In this document: piece by piece, positions 1-13,400 of the stretch
Layout: each line of letters opens with the position of its first letter
Numbering within the stretch: the first letter of the stretch is position 1
Assembly (NCBI GenBank): GCA_025642075.2
Contig: JAODUO010000979.1
Span: 91,001-155,000 of the forward strand
Origin: Ridgeia piscesae
Lineage: Eukaryota > Annelida > Polychaeta > Sabellida > Siboglinidae
Direction of reading: 5' to 3'
Length of the DNA stretch: 64,000 nucleotides
Translations under genes and position numbers: made by a program
Notes under the pieces: model-generated
What the model saw: the letters and a program-made list of their open reading frames with translations, nothing else
Database searches by the model: none
What the model was told of the DNA's origin: nothing

Positions 1-56
1 GAGAGTTCACAGGTGTATTATGTCCTCCTGAAGCCACACAAGCCAGTCACACTCAG

Positions 57-647
57 GGCAGCCTAGGAGGCCGTTAGTGGTGAAGTCATATCATGCTCAA
101 GAGTGGCACTGGCGAGGCAGCCTGGGACTAGGAGGCAGTTGTGAAGTCATATCATGCCCAAGAGTGGCACTGGCGAGACAGCCTGGGACTAGGAGGCAGT
201 TGTGAAGTCATATCATGCCCAAGAGTGGCACTGGCGAGGCAGCCTGGGACTAGGAGGCAGTTGTGAAGTCATATCATGCCCAAGAGTGGCACTGGCGAGA
301 CAGCCTGGGACTAGGAGGCAGTTGTGAAGTCATATCATGCCCAAGAGTGGCACTGGCGAGGCAGCCTGGGACTAGGAGGCAGTTGTGAAGTCATATCATG
401 CCCAAGAGTGGCACTGGCGAGGCAGCCTGGGACTAGGAGGCAGTTGTGAAGTCATATCATGCCCAAGAGTGGCACTGGCGAGGCAGCCTGGGACTAGGAG
501 GCAGTTGTGAAGTCATATCATGCCCAAGAGTGGCACTGGCGAGGCAGCCTGGGACTAGGAGGCAGTTGTGAAGTCATATCATGCCCAAGAGTGGCACTGG
601 CGAGGCAGCCTGGGACTAGGAGGCAGTTGTGAAGTCATATCATGCTC
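57..647. repeat. 61-bp minisatellite, about 10 copies
   Basis: Near-identical 61-bp units with core ctaggaggcagttgtgaagt; the first and last copies have diverged (catgctcaa instead of catgcccaa). It lies upstream of the first exon seen. Bases 1-56 look like a decayed flank. Confidence 0.97.
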
Positions 648-1382
648 AACGTGCAGGCAGAGAAGAAACCTGTAGTAAATATTGTTTTGTAATTGTAGAA
701 TGCAATCACTGTGTGAATTGGGAGATGATACCCACGCCCGCATTCATGCACATGCGCATGCACGCTCGCACACGCACACACACACATTTTTGGAACCATT
801 AGCTGAGAGCTTCATTGACTACTAGCTCTGTGGTGCCTACTGATTTGTGTGTCAGTCGTGGTTATTTGGCTTACATACTAATTCAGCACTGAATGGATTG
901 ATGGGCTTTGATTTCTTGGTTTATCCAGATCATCAATGAAAAAACTTTATTGGTAAATAGCTAATATTAATTGGCAGTTTTGGGCAGAAACTGGTGATAG
1001 ACCCAGAAACTGTGATATAGTATTTCAGAAGTAGGTTGAACCAATTGATGCAGGAATGTTGGTCACATAGCGACGGGTAAAAACGAATATGGACAGGTAG
1101 AAATATGGGTGGTTGGGTGGTGGACGGGTAAAAAAATGAAGGAGCAAAAAAAGGTCTTCCAAAACCATAGATATTGTTAGTTATGCCTTAAAAGTGGGTG
1201 AAAATGGTGTCACATGTGTGTTTGTAGTCCATTTCAGGTCATCAGACACATTTAAAAGTTTGTAAACTGGCTTAACAGTTAACATACATGTGTCCACCAA
1301 AACATGTGTGACTGTCAATAATTTTATCCTGCATAAAGCCCTGGTTGGTCAGCGTGTTTACTGTGTGTTTGTTGACTTGTAG
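648..1382. other. Intron or upstream DNA, no gene seen
   Basis: Unique, AT-rich sequence with a short CA-rich microsatellite near 765-786. No coding or promoter signal that I can support. Confidence 0.6.
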
Positions 1383-1419
1383 GATGATGACAATGATTCT
1401 GATGGTGACGCTGAATCCG
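1383..1419 (+). CDS. ZZEF1: ZZEF1 exon 1 of window (acidic N-terminal segment)
   Basis: Acceptor ttgacttgtag and donor gtagga bracket 37 nt encoding [12 protein letters not shown] plus one base, joining in phase to exon 2. The acidic, low-complexity peptide has no conserved match, so this exon is supported mainly by splice signals and phase. An upstream first exon with the start codon would then lie outside the window. Confidence 0.5.
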
Positions 1420-4400
1420 GTAGGAGCTGTACTTCCATACTCTTGTTTGTAACTCACAATTTGTATATTATATTAAAAATATTCTCATGGGCAGAACTGT
1501 TCAAAGTTATTACATGCAGGGACCAACTAATAATGATCAACCAGTAGTGGTTATTGATGTTATTTTGTTGTATTATGATTATAATTATGCAGAAATAAGA
1601 CATACGTAAATCTGATTGATCAGTGTATATGTTTGTACAAGCATTTAGCTCAGATGTGTTTCAGTCTGCAGCCTGTAATGGTAAGATGGGAGAGGTTGCT
1701 GCTGACCCTTGTTTTTCATTAGCTTGATTGCTAAAAATGCACTCTGTTCGAACGCAATTTATTGGTAAGATGAACTGACAGCCCCAATTTTTTTAATTCT
1801 ACATATGCTTTATATTGGCAGTACACATACACTAGATTTGGCGATATATAATTTTATTTATTTATTTAAATCCTTTACGCTGTTTCAGCACGATTATTTT
1901 GTTAGCAATCTGGGCTCTCAGGTATGGAATTGCCCTTGAATTAAATATAACCCTTGTTAGATTGCCCGGAGATATTCTGATAGTGGTGACATTTTGATGT
2001 GAGGCAAAGATGACATGTCAACACTGCAGGACAATTATTCTATGTTGGCACTTGTAGAAAAAGACTCTGTGCCAAGTTTTGATCTCGGGGCATTGTTTGA
2101 ACATGTGTCACTGCGGAGTGCTGCAACAAAGGTCATGTAAGTAGACTCACTGTTCTGGCCACAGTCAGTGTGGTGACTCGACATTAATACTTGTCTGTGA
2201 TCAACGGTTCTCATGTTAGACCACTACACAATACACTTTTGACTGAGTCCATAGATAGTTTATTGGCATAGTTTTATAGATAAAAGGTTGATTACTTGTT
2301 GACATATTCTTATACTGAATTTTAATGGAAACCACTGTCACTGTGCAATTCGATTTTGCATATACACATACAAATAACTTATATTTGTAGAACTGTTTTT
2401 GAGAGAATAAAGAGTGAGACTGTTCATAACATTGGTGTGTGTGTGTTAACCTTCATGCGTTGCTGTTTTAGCAGCGACGATATACCTGAGAGTGTCATTC
2501 ACCAGCATCACGCCCAGTTGGTCCGGTGGCTGAGGGAACGACAGGCACGCAATGAGGTCAGTTGCCATGACGACTAGCAAATGAGTAACCGTTTAGTTAG
2601 TATACAAAGTGAATTATAATGTATATTAAACTTTGATAACTGAACAAGTTCAGTATTCCAAGACAAGCCAGACACAGGGATGTTAAAATTACCAGGTAGT
2701 CTTAACCCTTTAGACCCCAAGCCGACCAAACCCACTTAAGTGTTTACTCCAAGTCGCCTAAATATGCCCAAATATATTAGCGTACTGGTTTGATCTATTC
2801 CAGAGGCGTTGTCTGGAAGATACTTTTGGAACACATTCAACTTGAAGGATTATTGGCAATGCATTGTGGGTATTATTAATAGTAGAAATTAATTGACCAT
2901 AAAGATGTGAGTTGAGTAGTTTGACTGTCCGTGGTGACACACTTTCAATTTCAGGACGTCATCACACTGTCCCAGTTCTGCAACGCTCTCGCAGACTCCT
3001 GGGATGGGCGAGACGCTTGTATACAGGTGAGTGTCTCCAGGCACGTGGGACACTTCTATACAGGTGAGTGTCTCCAGGCACGTGGGACACTTCTATACAG
3101 GTGAGTGTCTCCAGGCACGTGGGACACTTCTATACAGGTGAGTTTTTCCAGGCACGTGGGACACTTCTATACAGGTGAGTGTCTCCAGGCACGTGGGACA
3201 CTTCTATACAGGTGAGTGTCTCCATGCATGTGGGACACTTCTATACAGGTGAGTGTCTCCAGGCACGTGGGACACTTCTATACAGGTGAGTGTCTCCAGG
3301 TACGTGGGACACTTCTATACAGGTGAGTGTCTCCAGGCACATAGGACACTTCTACACAGATGAGTGTTTTGGGATGGGAGGTGGATCTTGAGATAGGTGT
3401 CACTTGTGTACAGGTGAATCTCGGGACATGTGTGTCACTTGTGTACACCTTGTACATATAACGTATTAAAGTATCAATGCAATGAAGCTATATGTTTCAT
3501 TTGTAACTCAATAATTAGCTCTGATTCACCACAAAAGAAGTACTAATAAATTTGAAAGAGAATGTGACGTCTTGTGCCTGTGTGCTGCGGCGTGCCAGTG
3601 TGCAGAGGATCTAGTGACAGTGGTGACATCACAGGTGCCAGTGAGCAGAGGATCTAGTGACAGTGGTGACATCACAGGTGCCAGTGTGCAGAGGATCTAG
3701 TGACAATGGTGACATCACAGGTGCCAGTGTGCAGAGGATCTAGTGACAGTGGTGACATCACAGGTGCCAGTGTGCAGAGGATCTAGTGACAGTGGTGACA
3801 TCACAGGCCAGGTAATAGCTACTGGGACAAAGTAGGTGGACAGAAGGGAGACCTTGTAATTTATTACTAATTTCCCATAACTGCCCTTGTCGTAACATCT
3901 AATCGCAATGACCATTATCATGTATAATGATGGATCTGCTATGTCAAAATTATGCTCGAGACCTCTGTCAAACTTTGTCCTTGCTCAGCAGTGTCAATAA
4001 TAGTAGTATACATGAAATACATTACTACAGAGGCCGGACATATGCGAGGTCAAACATTCATGCATACATTTGTCACACTGAAAACCTTCATGCTATTGAC
4101 TGTACGGGGGAATGTCTACACGCAGTCAGTCAGTACGCCAGGTGTTCAACATACGGTTTTTGATTGTTTCGGACATTTTCTCAGGCGACATATCATGTGC
4201 TGGGAGGTTGGCTTTGCTGTAAGGTGCTGTAGAGTGAGTGTGAATGTGACAGGCTGATGGTGTTGTAACGTGTGCTTTCCAGGCGTTCCAGCAGTTTGAC
4301 AGTGAGGGAGATGGGACGGCAGACGTGGGAGTGATGCTGGAGACACTGAGGATGTCAGACAAGATGAACACCTACAAGGAGCTCGACTATGTAGTGAGAA

Positions 4401-7400
4401 CACTGCAGGCCTGTCCTCTAACACCAGGTCAGTGTTAACACTATATGTCTGTCCTCTAACACCAGGTCAGTGTTAACACTATATGTCTGTCCTCTAACAC
4501 CAGGTCAGTGTTAACACTATATGTCTGTCCTCTAACACCAGGTCAGTGTTAACACTATATGTCTGTCCTCTAACACCAGGTCAGTGTTAACACTATATGT
4601 CTGTCCTCTAACACCAGGTCAGTGTTAACACTATATGTCTGTCCTCTAACACCAGGTCAGTGTTAACACTATATGTCTGTCCTCTAACACCAGATGAGTG
4701 TTCTAGGCTAGTGCTGGACCTAAAAACACCAGGTGAGTGTAAACACTGCATGCCTGTCTTTTAATACCAGATGAGTGTTAACACTGAGTGTTATCCAGAG
4801 TATAAATACTTCTAGAGTATAAATATTTAATATTATTCCTGGTTGTAGTAACATTGAATATGCCTGTTGTGAGTGGTCTCATTAAGTGTCGCTTAAAATG
4901 AACCCGAAAAAAAAATCACTTGCAACCCCTATTGTATTCCCATATGGTAAACAAAGAATGTCCAGTAACTATAATATCAATAATAATAATAAAACTTCTT
5001 TCGAGAATCTGAGTTGTGCAACAACACCAAACAACACACTTGAGATGTCATACTGATCGCAACACATGTCTGACTGTTTCAGGGTTTATTGATGTGTACA
5101 ATGACGAGAGGGAGTCAGTCGGGGAACATGGGGCGAGAATACTTCAGGTATGTGTGAATGTAGCGATTACATAGGTGCCAGTTAAAATCTACCTTCTTCA
5201 CTACATTTATTGCACTTTTACTTTTAATCTAATTTCAGATTCATGTAAATAAAAATCAGCCATTTACATATTTTTATAACATCAAATAGCTTGTTTGCCT
5301 AATTTTTTATCAACGTTTATAGTTTTCAGACTGACCACATGTACTAGTTTTTACGCCAAATATACCATACCTACCTACCCTGACGAGGTATTGAACCCTG
5401 GCTGTCGACATGCCAGGTGGATATGCTAACCACAACACGATCCACGCCTCTCAACTGTTGTCTCAGAACTGATGTTGGCATTTAACAAACTTAGCTGGCA
5501 GAAGGCAAAAAGCAAAGCATTTCGACTGACAAATGTTGTTGTAGTTGACAACATGTTGTTGTAGTTCCTGCTGCGGAACCGAGCGCCGAGCAACATGCTT
5601 CCCTTCCCTGTCCTCAACAGCTTCAACAACACCATGCAGATGAGACTGTCAGCTCTCAGGAGTCACTTCAGTCTCCTCAAGGAATCAGGTATGACAATAA
5701 TAATGCCATTGATTTGTTTTATCTATCACCTTTTAAGTGAGTAAATACCTATCAAAGTGCTTCAATGATGTGTTGGTATAATTAAAAACAAATGCACAAT
5801 TTCACCTCCACGTATCTTAAATTAACAGAGAGTCGGCCTGATAAACAAACAAACATACACAGAGAACTGTATTATATTGTACTACTGGCCGAGATACACA
5901 GCAACGCTTGTGGAAAAAGGCAGTCACCTGTGCTAAGACATTTGAAAATTATGGTACATCGTTTCCATTTAACGTTTCATCATGCCTTGCATTCTTGCGT
6001 AAGACAAAATGTGATATGTCCAACATGGGGTCTACAGCCCTTTTGAGGTATTGAGCCCTCATGTCATCCAACACCCACCTTGGCCGAATTTGGTCTAAAC
6101 CATGAATCATCCTTGTGGGCCCACTAGATTGCATGCAAAATGTCAGCTTAAAAAAAACAAAAGCACCAACAAACTAACAAACAGAGAAACTCTGGTTTGT
6201 AATATAAATAAATGATGCCCTTTGATGCCCTTTATGCCCTTGCTGATGCCCTTGCTGATGCCCTTGCCACTGCTGCAGCCAACACCCACCAGGAGGAGTC
6301 TGTGTTGGTGACGGGGGAAGAGGTGCAGCCAATCACAAAGTGCTTCAGTTCCATTGAAGTCTCCACCAACCGTGGGGATGCAAACAGGTCAGTGATTGGT
6401 CTGTTGATTAACCTTTGCAAGCTGTCCTGCCATTGGTGTATTGCATGACTACTGTAGATTGGAAGGTGTTTGCTCTGGTAAGATAAGACATTATTGTTCT
6501 GAAAAATCAATGGAAACCCAGTCTGTAATGGATGAATCAAGGCAAATATAACTGTAGCAAACAGGACTGTCATTTGTCGTCAGATTCCTTGGAATTCCAA
6601 TGACACAATTTTGATTAAATATTGAACAACCGCAGCAAATTTTTCATGTGTCTGGGTCTTGGAAGTAATACTTCACCAATTGATAACACAGTCGACTTCA
6701 CACTGATTTACTTGTTGTGAACAACTACTTTTATTTTAATTGTTTGTTAATCTAATAATGTTTGGTTAGAGCCCTGACTTACTATACTAGTTCTAGCTAA
6801 GAGGTTTCTTTCTTTCATTGACAGACTGACCAACACAGAATTCTCATCGTACTGGCAATCAAACGGCTCAGCACGATCTCACTGGATACGGTGAGTAGCC
6901 ATCTATTACATATGTTAGACGCAGTCAAACATCACTTAACTGTCCCCTCCGTAATACAGCCAGGTCACAAATAGGGCCATTCTAGGTCTGACTAAAATAA
7001 TTTTCTGAATGGTAAATGATAGGTAATTAGTGTAGCTAATATTGGTACCTCACTACTCAGGTGACTTTGATAAGTGATTGGAGTGACACATGAGAAAGTG
7101 TTTAATTAGCGTATTGTCAGTAAGTCTGAAATTCGGAATGCTTCCCAGGAATGTTGAAGTGGTGTTTGACGTAATGGGTTTGCAGTGGAATCAAACGTAA
7201 AGCACTGGATCCTGTGATGTATAAGAACATGCCATTTCTTTCTTGCTTTAAACATCGGTATATTAATAGCTGAACTTAGACTGGCTACAAGGGTATTTCC
7301 ATGCAGGTTCCGTCACATCTGTCTGAGTGGTCACTTCCCTGAACGAGCGACCTCTCACTTTTGATAAACGGAATGGAGACGTATTTTCAGTGGCTGTAAT

Positions 7401-10400
7401 TTATCGGTTTTACAGTTTGTTTGTGATACAGCCCATTACTAGTGGGTCTTTCTCCTGTCTGAGAGAATTGAGTGATGAACGATTCCCCAAGTGGCGCCAC
7501 AATAAATGAGTGATTTACAGCACAACATCTTGTTATGTTGCAGCAGTAGTAGTGTATTTTTATCAGCTGCAAGTCCCCGACAAAGATGCCTCTTTCTGAG
7601 TTATGCAGTTTTATTCACTATTCTCCAAATTCGGTGGGAATGATTTGTCATCATGAGTGCCACCAGAGGGTCTGTCTGTGAGTTGTGTCAGGTCTCAGGT
7701 GATTACCTCCAAACAGCCCAAACTTGGGCTAACGCAGGAGTTGTCCTTCTCTAGAATTTGTGAGTCCACTACAGGTTACACATTTACCCCCTGTGTGGGA
7801 TCTTTTACTTCCCCTGGCATAGACACCAGACAGAAGGGACCACCGGCTTTTAGTGTCTCTTCCGAAAGACACAGGCAAATGTGGGGTGAAGAAATTGCCT
7901 AAGTTTCGAAACGGCGGTAGGTGGGATTGAACCACCGTCCCCTCGGTTGACAGTCCGGCGCTCTACCGCGCGACCACCGCTCCCCACTGGGTTGTCATAC
8001 ATGAGTCTGTTGTTGCAGACTACGCATCAAGAACAACGTTGTCATCCGCCAGCTGTGTGTCGGGGTGGCTGCCTCCGACCAGAGCTACATGCCGCAACTC
8101 ATCTCTATCTCCGTCGGCAAGAACTGTCGCAGTCTGAGGGATGTGAAGGAAGTCAGGATACCCAGGTACGTGACGTCACTCGCTCTCTCCATCTCTGTCT
8201 CTCTCATTCGTCCGGCTCCTCTGTCTCTTCCTTCTCTTCGTCATCCTCATATTCCGTCTTCTCTTCCTTTCTTTGTCCTATTCTGTTCCTTATCATCTTC
8301 TTATTCCTCCTCCGTTTCCTCCTCTTCTCTTCCCCATCCGCCTGGTCCTTCTTCTCTTCCTCAGCAGTTTATTCCTAGTCCTTCTCATCCTCCTATTCCT
8401 CCTCCTATTCCTCCTCCTATTCATCCTCCTATTCATCCTCCTATTCATCCTCCTATTCATCCTCCTATTCATCCTCCTATTCACCCTCCTATTCACCCTC
8501 CTATTCATCCTCCTATTCATCCTCCTATTCATCCTCCTATTCATCCTCCTATTCATCCTCCTATTCATCCTCCTATTCACCCTCCTATTCATCCTCCTAT
8601 TCATCCTCCTATTCATCCTCCTATTCATCCTCTATTCATCCTCCTATTCATCCTCCTATTCATCCTCCTATTCATCCTCCTATTCATCCTCCTATTCACC
8701 CTCCTATTCACCCTCCTATTCATCCTGCTATTCATCCTGCTATTCATCCTGCTATTCATCCTCCTATTCATCCTCCTATTCATCCTCCTACTCCTCCTAT
8801 TCATCCTCCTATTCACCCTCCTATTCATCCTCCTATTCATCCTCCTATTCATCCTCCTATTCATCCTCCTATTCATCCTCCTATTCATCCTCCTATTCAT
8901 CCTCCTATTCATCCTCCTATTCATCCTATTCATCCTCCTATTCATCCTCCTATTCATCCTCCTATTCATCCTCCTATTCATCCTCCTATTCATCCTCCTA
9001 TTCATCCTCCTATTCATCCTATTCATCCTCCTATTCATCCTCCTATTCATCCTCCTATTCATCCTCTTCATCATGCTCCGTTTGTCTAAACACTGACATC
9101 TGCTGTTTCCATGTATGCCAAATCATCAAAACGGTCTTGGAGGTAAGTTAGTTGCAATAAAATTTGTTTTTGCCATTCCCAGTCTAGGGAAGTGACTCAA
9201 TGCACGAAATGGCAATGTCATCTTACCTTACCTTACCTTACCTTACCTTACCTTACCTTACCTTACCTTACCTTACCTTACCGTACCGTACCGTACCGTA
9301 CCGTACCGTACCGTACCGTACCGTACCGTACCGTACCGTACCGTACCGTACCGTACCTTACCTTACCTTACCTTACCTGTCGTCTCTGTAGTCCCAGTGG
9401 GGCATATGATGTTAACATATATCCTCTGGCCAGAGAGGTCTTGAATGAGCCAACTCTGTTCGTACCAGTTCATCCCAGCCAGCTCCTGTGCTTTTTGTGT
9501 TGTTCTTCTCCAGGTGCCCGGTGGTCAATCCTTTTCACTGTCCAGGTGGTGTCCAGTTTAGGGCTGCATGATGTAGGTTGTTTTTGTCCATGCGAAGAAC
9601 ATGGCCAAGCCATCTCCATGACCTTCGTGTCACTTTATCGATGTCATCTAGTGGATACTAATTTGGTGTAATGTTGGCTGAGTCCATTTGTCACAGAAGA
9701 GTGTGGGAGGAATGTTCACAGCAGCTATACTTATGTTATGTGGATATATAGCAGCGTTGGGATGCTACTTTATTTGATCATTGTACGTACAAAGCACCAT
9801 GGCTACCAACGACACACTTCCCATCTCACATAACCACTAAGTTGTCTCGAGCAAGTTCTGTTTTGTTTTCAGTCACTACACTGGAGACATTGTACTGTTT
9901 GAAAATGCCAAGATGTATTACCCAGGTAAGGGAAACAGCGATGTAAAGGTGCAGCTACGACGTACAGTAATGTACAGGTGTTATTTTACAGTGGCACTAA
10001 CAGTGGCACTAACAGTGGCATGTCATATTAATTGTATAATTTTTTAATTGTTTATTTTAACTGAAACAAGTCCACCTCAAGTTACATATGTACCCGCCCT
10101 CATATTTCCAAATGTCCTACACCAGTGTGCCTAGTTCGAGCTGGTGTTGTGCACTGGAGTTGCAGCTCTGGCAGCCACCGGACCTTCCCTTTATCAACTT
10201 AGAGATGCCACTCGGACGTCGGTGGCCCGTATGTTTAACGTGACATCTAAACAACATTTCAACAGACAGGTGCAAATGACAATGTGTTTGTGCTCCTCTA
10301 GTGGTCCAGATCAACATCAAGAGATGTCACAGTGATGGATGTGACACAAGAATTCACTGTGTCAAGACTATAGGCTACAGGTATGTGTCTTTTGCCACTT

Positions 10401-13400
10401 AACCAATCAGGCCCACAGATTCTAAGTTCATAACGAATCAGTCCCACAGATTCCATGTTCATTCTCTCCAGACTAATGCTAACAGTTAGTTGCATATTTC
10501 CAGTGATTATTTGATGATAATATGTAAATCTTCCCTAAAAAAATATTTGTTTTTATTGAACGTTGGTAAATTATGCAAACATATTGCCAAGAGACATCAG
10601 TGATGTCTGTCAGCAGAAGGATAAAGCCTCTTTTTTATGCAGGTGTAGAATGGTGCATCCTGGGTAAATATGGGTTCATCTGCAGAAATGTTATTTAATA
10701 CATTTTGGTTAAATCCAACTCTTTCTTAGTGAAATTACATTGTATGCAACATTATATGCATATAACAACATGCTGAATAAAAATGAAGTGGACTACATGA
10801 GACTGAGAGCGGTGTCGTGTTTGGTGTTACAGGATTGTGAAGGAGACGGGGGTGAGTGTGATGGATGCATCAGCCTGCTGGTATCTGCAGGTGTTGGCTG
10901 CTACAACAGCTGCCTGCATCCCCACCGCTCCACAACTCAGGGAGGTCATCATTGCACATACACTGTGAGTATTGTACAATGACACATACTGTGAGTATTG
11001 TACAATGACACATAATGTGAGTATTGTACTCATTACACATGCCCTGTGAGTATTGTACAATGACGTACTGTGAGTATTGTACTCATTGCACATGTGCTGT
11101 GAGTATTGTACAATGACACATACTGTGAGTGTTTTACTCATTACACATGCGCTGTGAGTATTGTACAATGACGTACTGTGAGTATTGTACTCATTACACA
11201 TGTGCTGTGAGTATTGTACAATGACACATACTGTGAGTGTTTTACTCATTACACATGCGCTGTGAGTATTGTACAATGACGTACTGTGAGTATTGTACTC
11301 ATTACACATGTGCTGTGAGTATTGTACAATGACACATACTGTGAGTGTTTTACTCATTGCACATATGCTGTGAGGTAATACAGCCACTTCAGCAATAGTG
11401 CCACCTTGGTAATACAGCCACTTCAGTAGTAGTGCCACCTTGGTAATACAACCACTTCAGTAGTAGTGCCACCTTGGTAATACAGCCACATTGGTAATAT
11501 AGCCACTTTGGTAATTCAGCCACTTTGGTAGTAGAGCCACCTTGGTAATTGAGCCACTGTATTTTGTGTGTATTTGGGACAAATAAAAGTGTCCTCGTCC
11601 TGTCGAACATTGATACACAACCTACATCGTGTTTCAGTGAAGCCTTGAAGCACATGGTCCCATTGTCTCTGGCTCCGGGCAGTGGGGAAAACCCTCTGTT
11701 TCTCACCCCTCATGTGCTGCATCAGATGGACACCTTCCTCCAAACTGTCTCCATGTGAGTCTCGTTAATTTTTATATTTACTGAGTAGATCGATAATTAC
11801 TTGAAATTAACCAACAAGTGTTGCAGTGTTGTCAACAGTTCACTCGTAGAACACACTGTCATGGTTGATGTGTGAGTTGTTTTTCTATCTTAATAGTAAT
11901 TATAATAAGAAACTTTATTTAGACACCAATATCCACAGTGGGACAGGCCACAATATAGAGTATAACCCATACATAAATAAACCTTAGCGGTGTCAATGTA
12001 AATCCAGCCAGAAAGATATTTCTCTTTAGAAATAACGACTACGAATCTTGTATAAAAGTATTAATAAGGGGAGACTAAGACAATAAAACTGTAAAAAACA
12101 TCAGTGTTAAATTAAATCAAGCTAATATATACAATAATAGTATTATTTATTAAATGATTACTAAAATGATGTGTAATTTGCCAGGGATGTGAGTGGGAGA
12201 CGTGAGGCCCAGGGACTGCGGATGTTGTTGGCCTTCAACCTGGCCCGGGGCCACGTTGCTGGTCTCCTGCAGACTCTGCTCTGGATACAAGGTGTGTGAT
12301 TCTGGCACTGGAGGTTATGAAACACTCAACACCTGTTTAGTATTGTCCATTCATGATGTAACACAGTGTGGGGAATGCCATTTTTTAAAACTGTATAAAG
12401 ACACCAGTTTAACGGTTTACTGATGTACGTCACACAACTCTGTCTGGGACTGATGGAGAGAGAGAGAGAGAGAGACAGAGAGAATGAGATGGAGAAAACA
12501 CTCTCTTGTCAACCATATTACAGTGACCATATATGTGACAAAACTGCATTGAGAATAGTTGTATCAAAGCATAATGATGAGACTGTAACTGTCCAACATC
12601 AAAGTTAAGTCGGTGTCACCGCGCGTTTATTTATGTGCATGTCTAGTTTTACAATGATACATACCTACACTGTGCCGAGTGTCAACTAGTTTGTGTTACT
12701 AGCGTGTGAAATATATTAGTTCTGATCTAATCATCAAAACCTATTAAAACATAACCATAACCATAAACATAATATTTATTGACGCCAAGTAGGTATAGAA
12801 TTTGTTGAAAGTACATCAATTTCGTTAATACATTTATACAAGCATACATACATACATATTATATCATGTTCACATACTATTATAAGTCTATACGTTAAGG
12901 CTTACAATACATACAAATGTGTGCACTTATAGTAATTCTTGTTGTACCAAAATAAAAACCCACAATCATATAACATTTACAAACTGGGGTCTGTAGCATT
13001 GTCCATCTAAATACGGTAAGGTTGGTCACAATGTTCTAAGTTACCAAATTGTTCCAGAAGTTTATGTTGATGTAAGGTTTGTTGTTTGTTGTTCTGCAGA
13101 GAATGTGGGAGTCCAGCTTGAAGCAGCGTCACTGCTGAAGAGTCTGGACACAGTGACAGACGCCTGGCTGAAGAAACAAGGTCAGGCAGGGGTTGACATC
13201 AAAGTTGGCTTAGGTTTGGTTAATGTAAAAAAACGATGACATTCTAATGTTAGTATTACATTAAACAAATGAGTTCTTGTATACCAGCTGAGGATAAGTA
13301 AATTGTAACACATAAGTTATTTTGCATACATTCTGTTGTACGGCAGTGTTAGATTATTTCATGTCAGATTATGATTCCACATCTGTTTACTGGGGAATAA

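Noticed and set aside
7920..7990. tRNA gene on the - strand
   Set aside because: A- and B-box-like motifs are present but the flanks continue as a SINE body and the cloverleaf is degraded.
8065..9151. 343- and 292-codon + frames with IHPP or SYSS repeats
   Set aside because: They begin in real exon 10 sequence or intron and run into a 12-bp array; exon 10 ends at a good donor at 8165.
12423..12608. Short + frame with [12 protein letters not shown]
   Set aside because: Translation of a GA microsatellite within intron 15.
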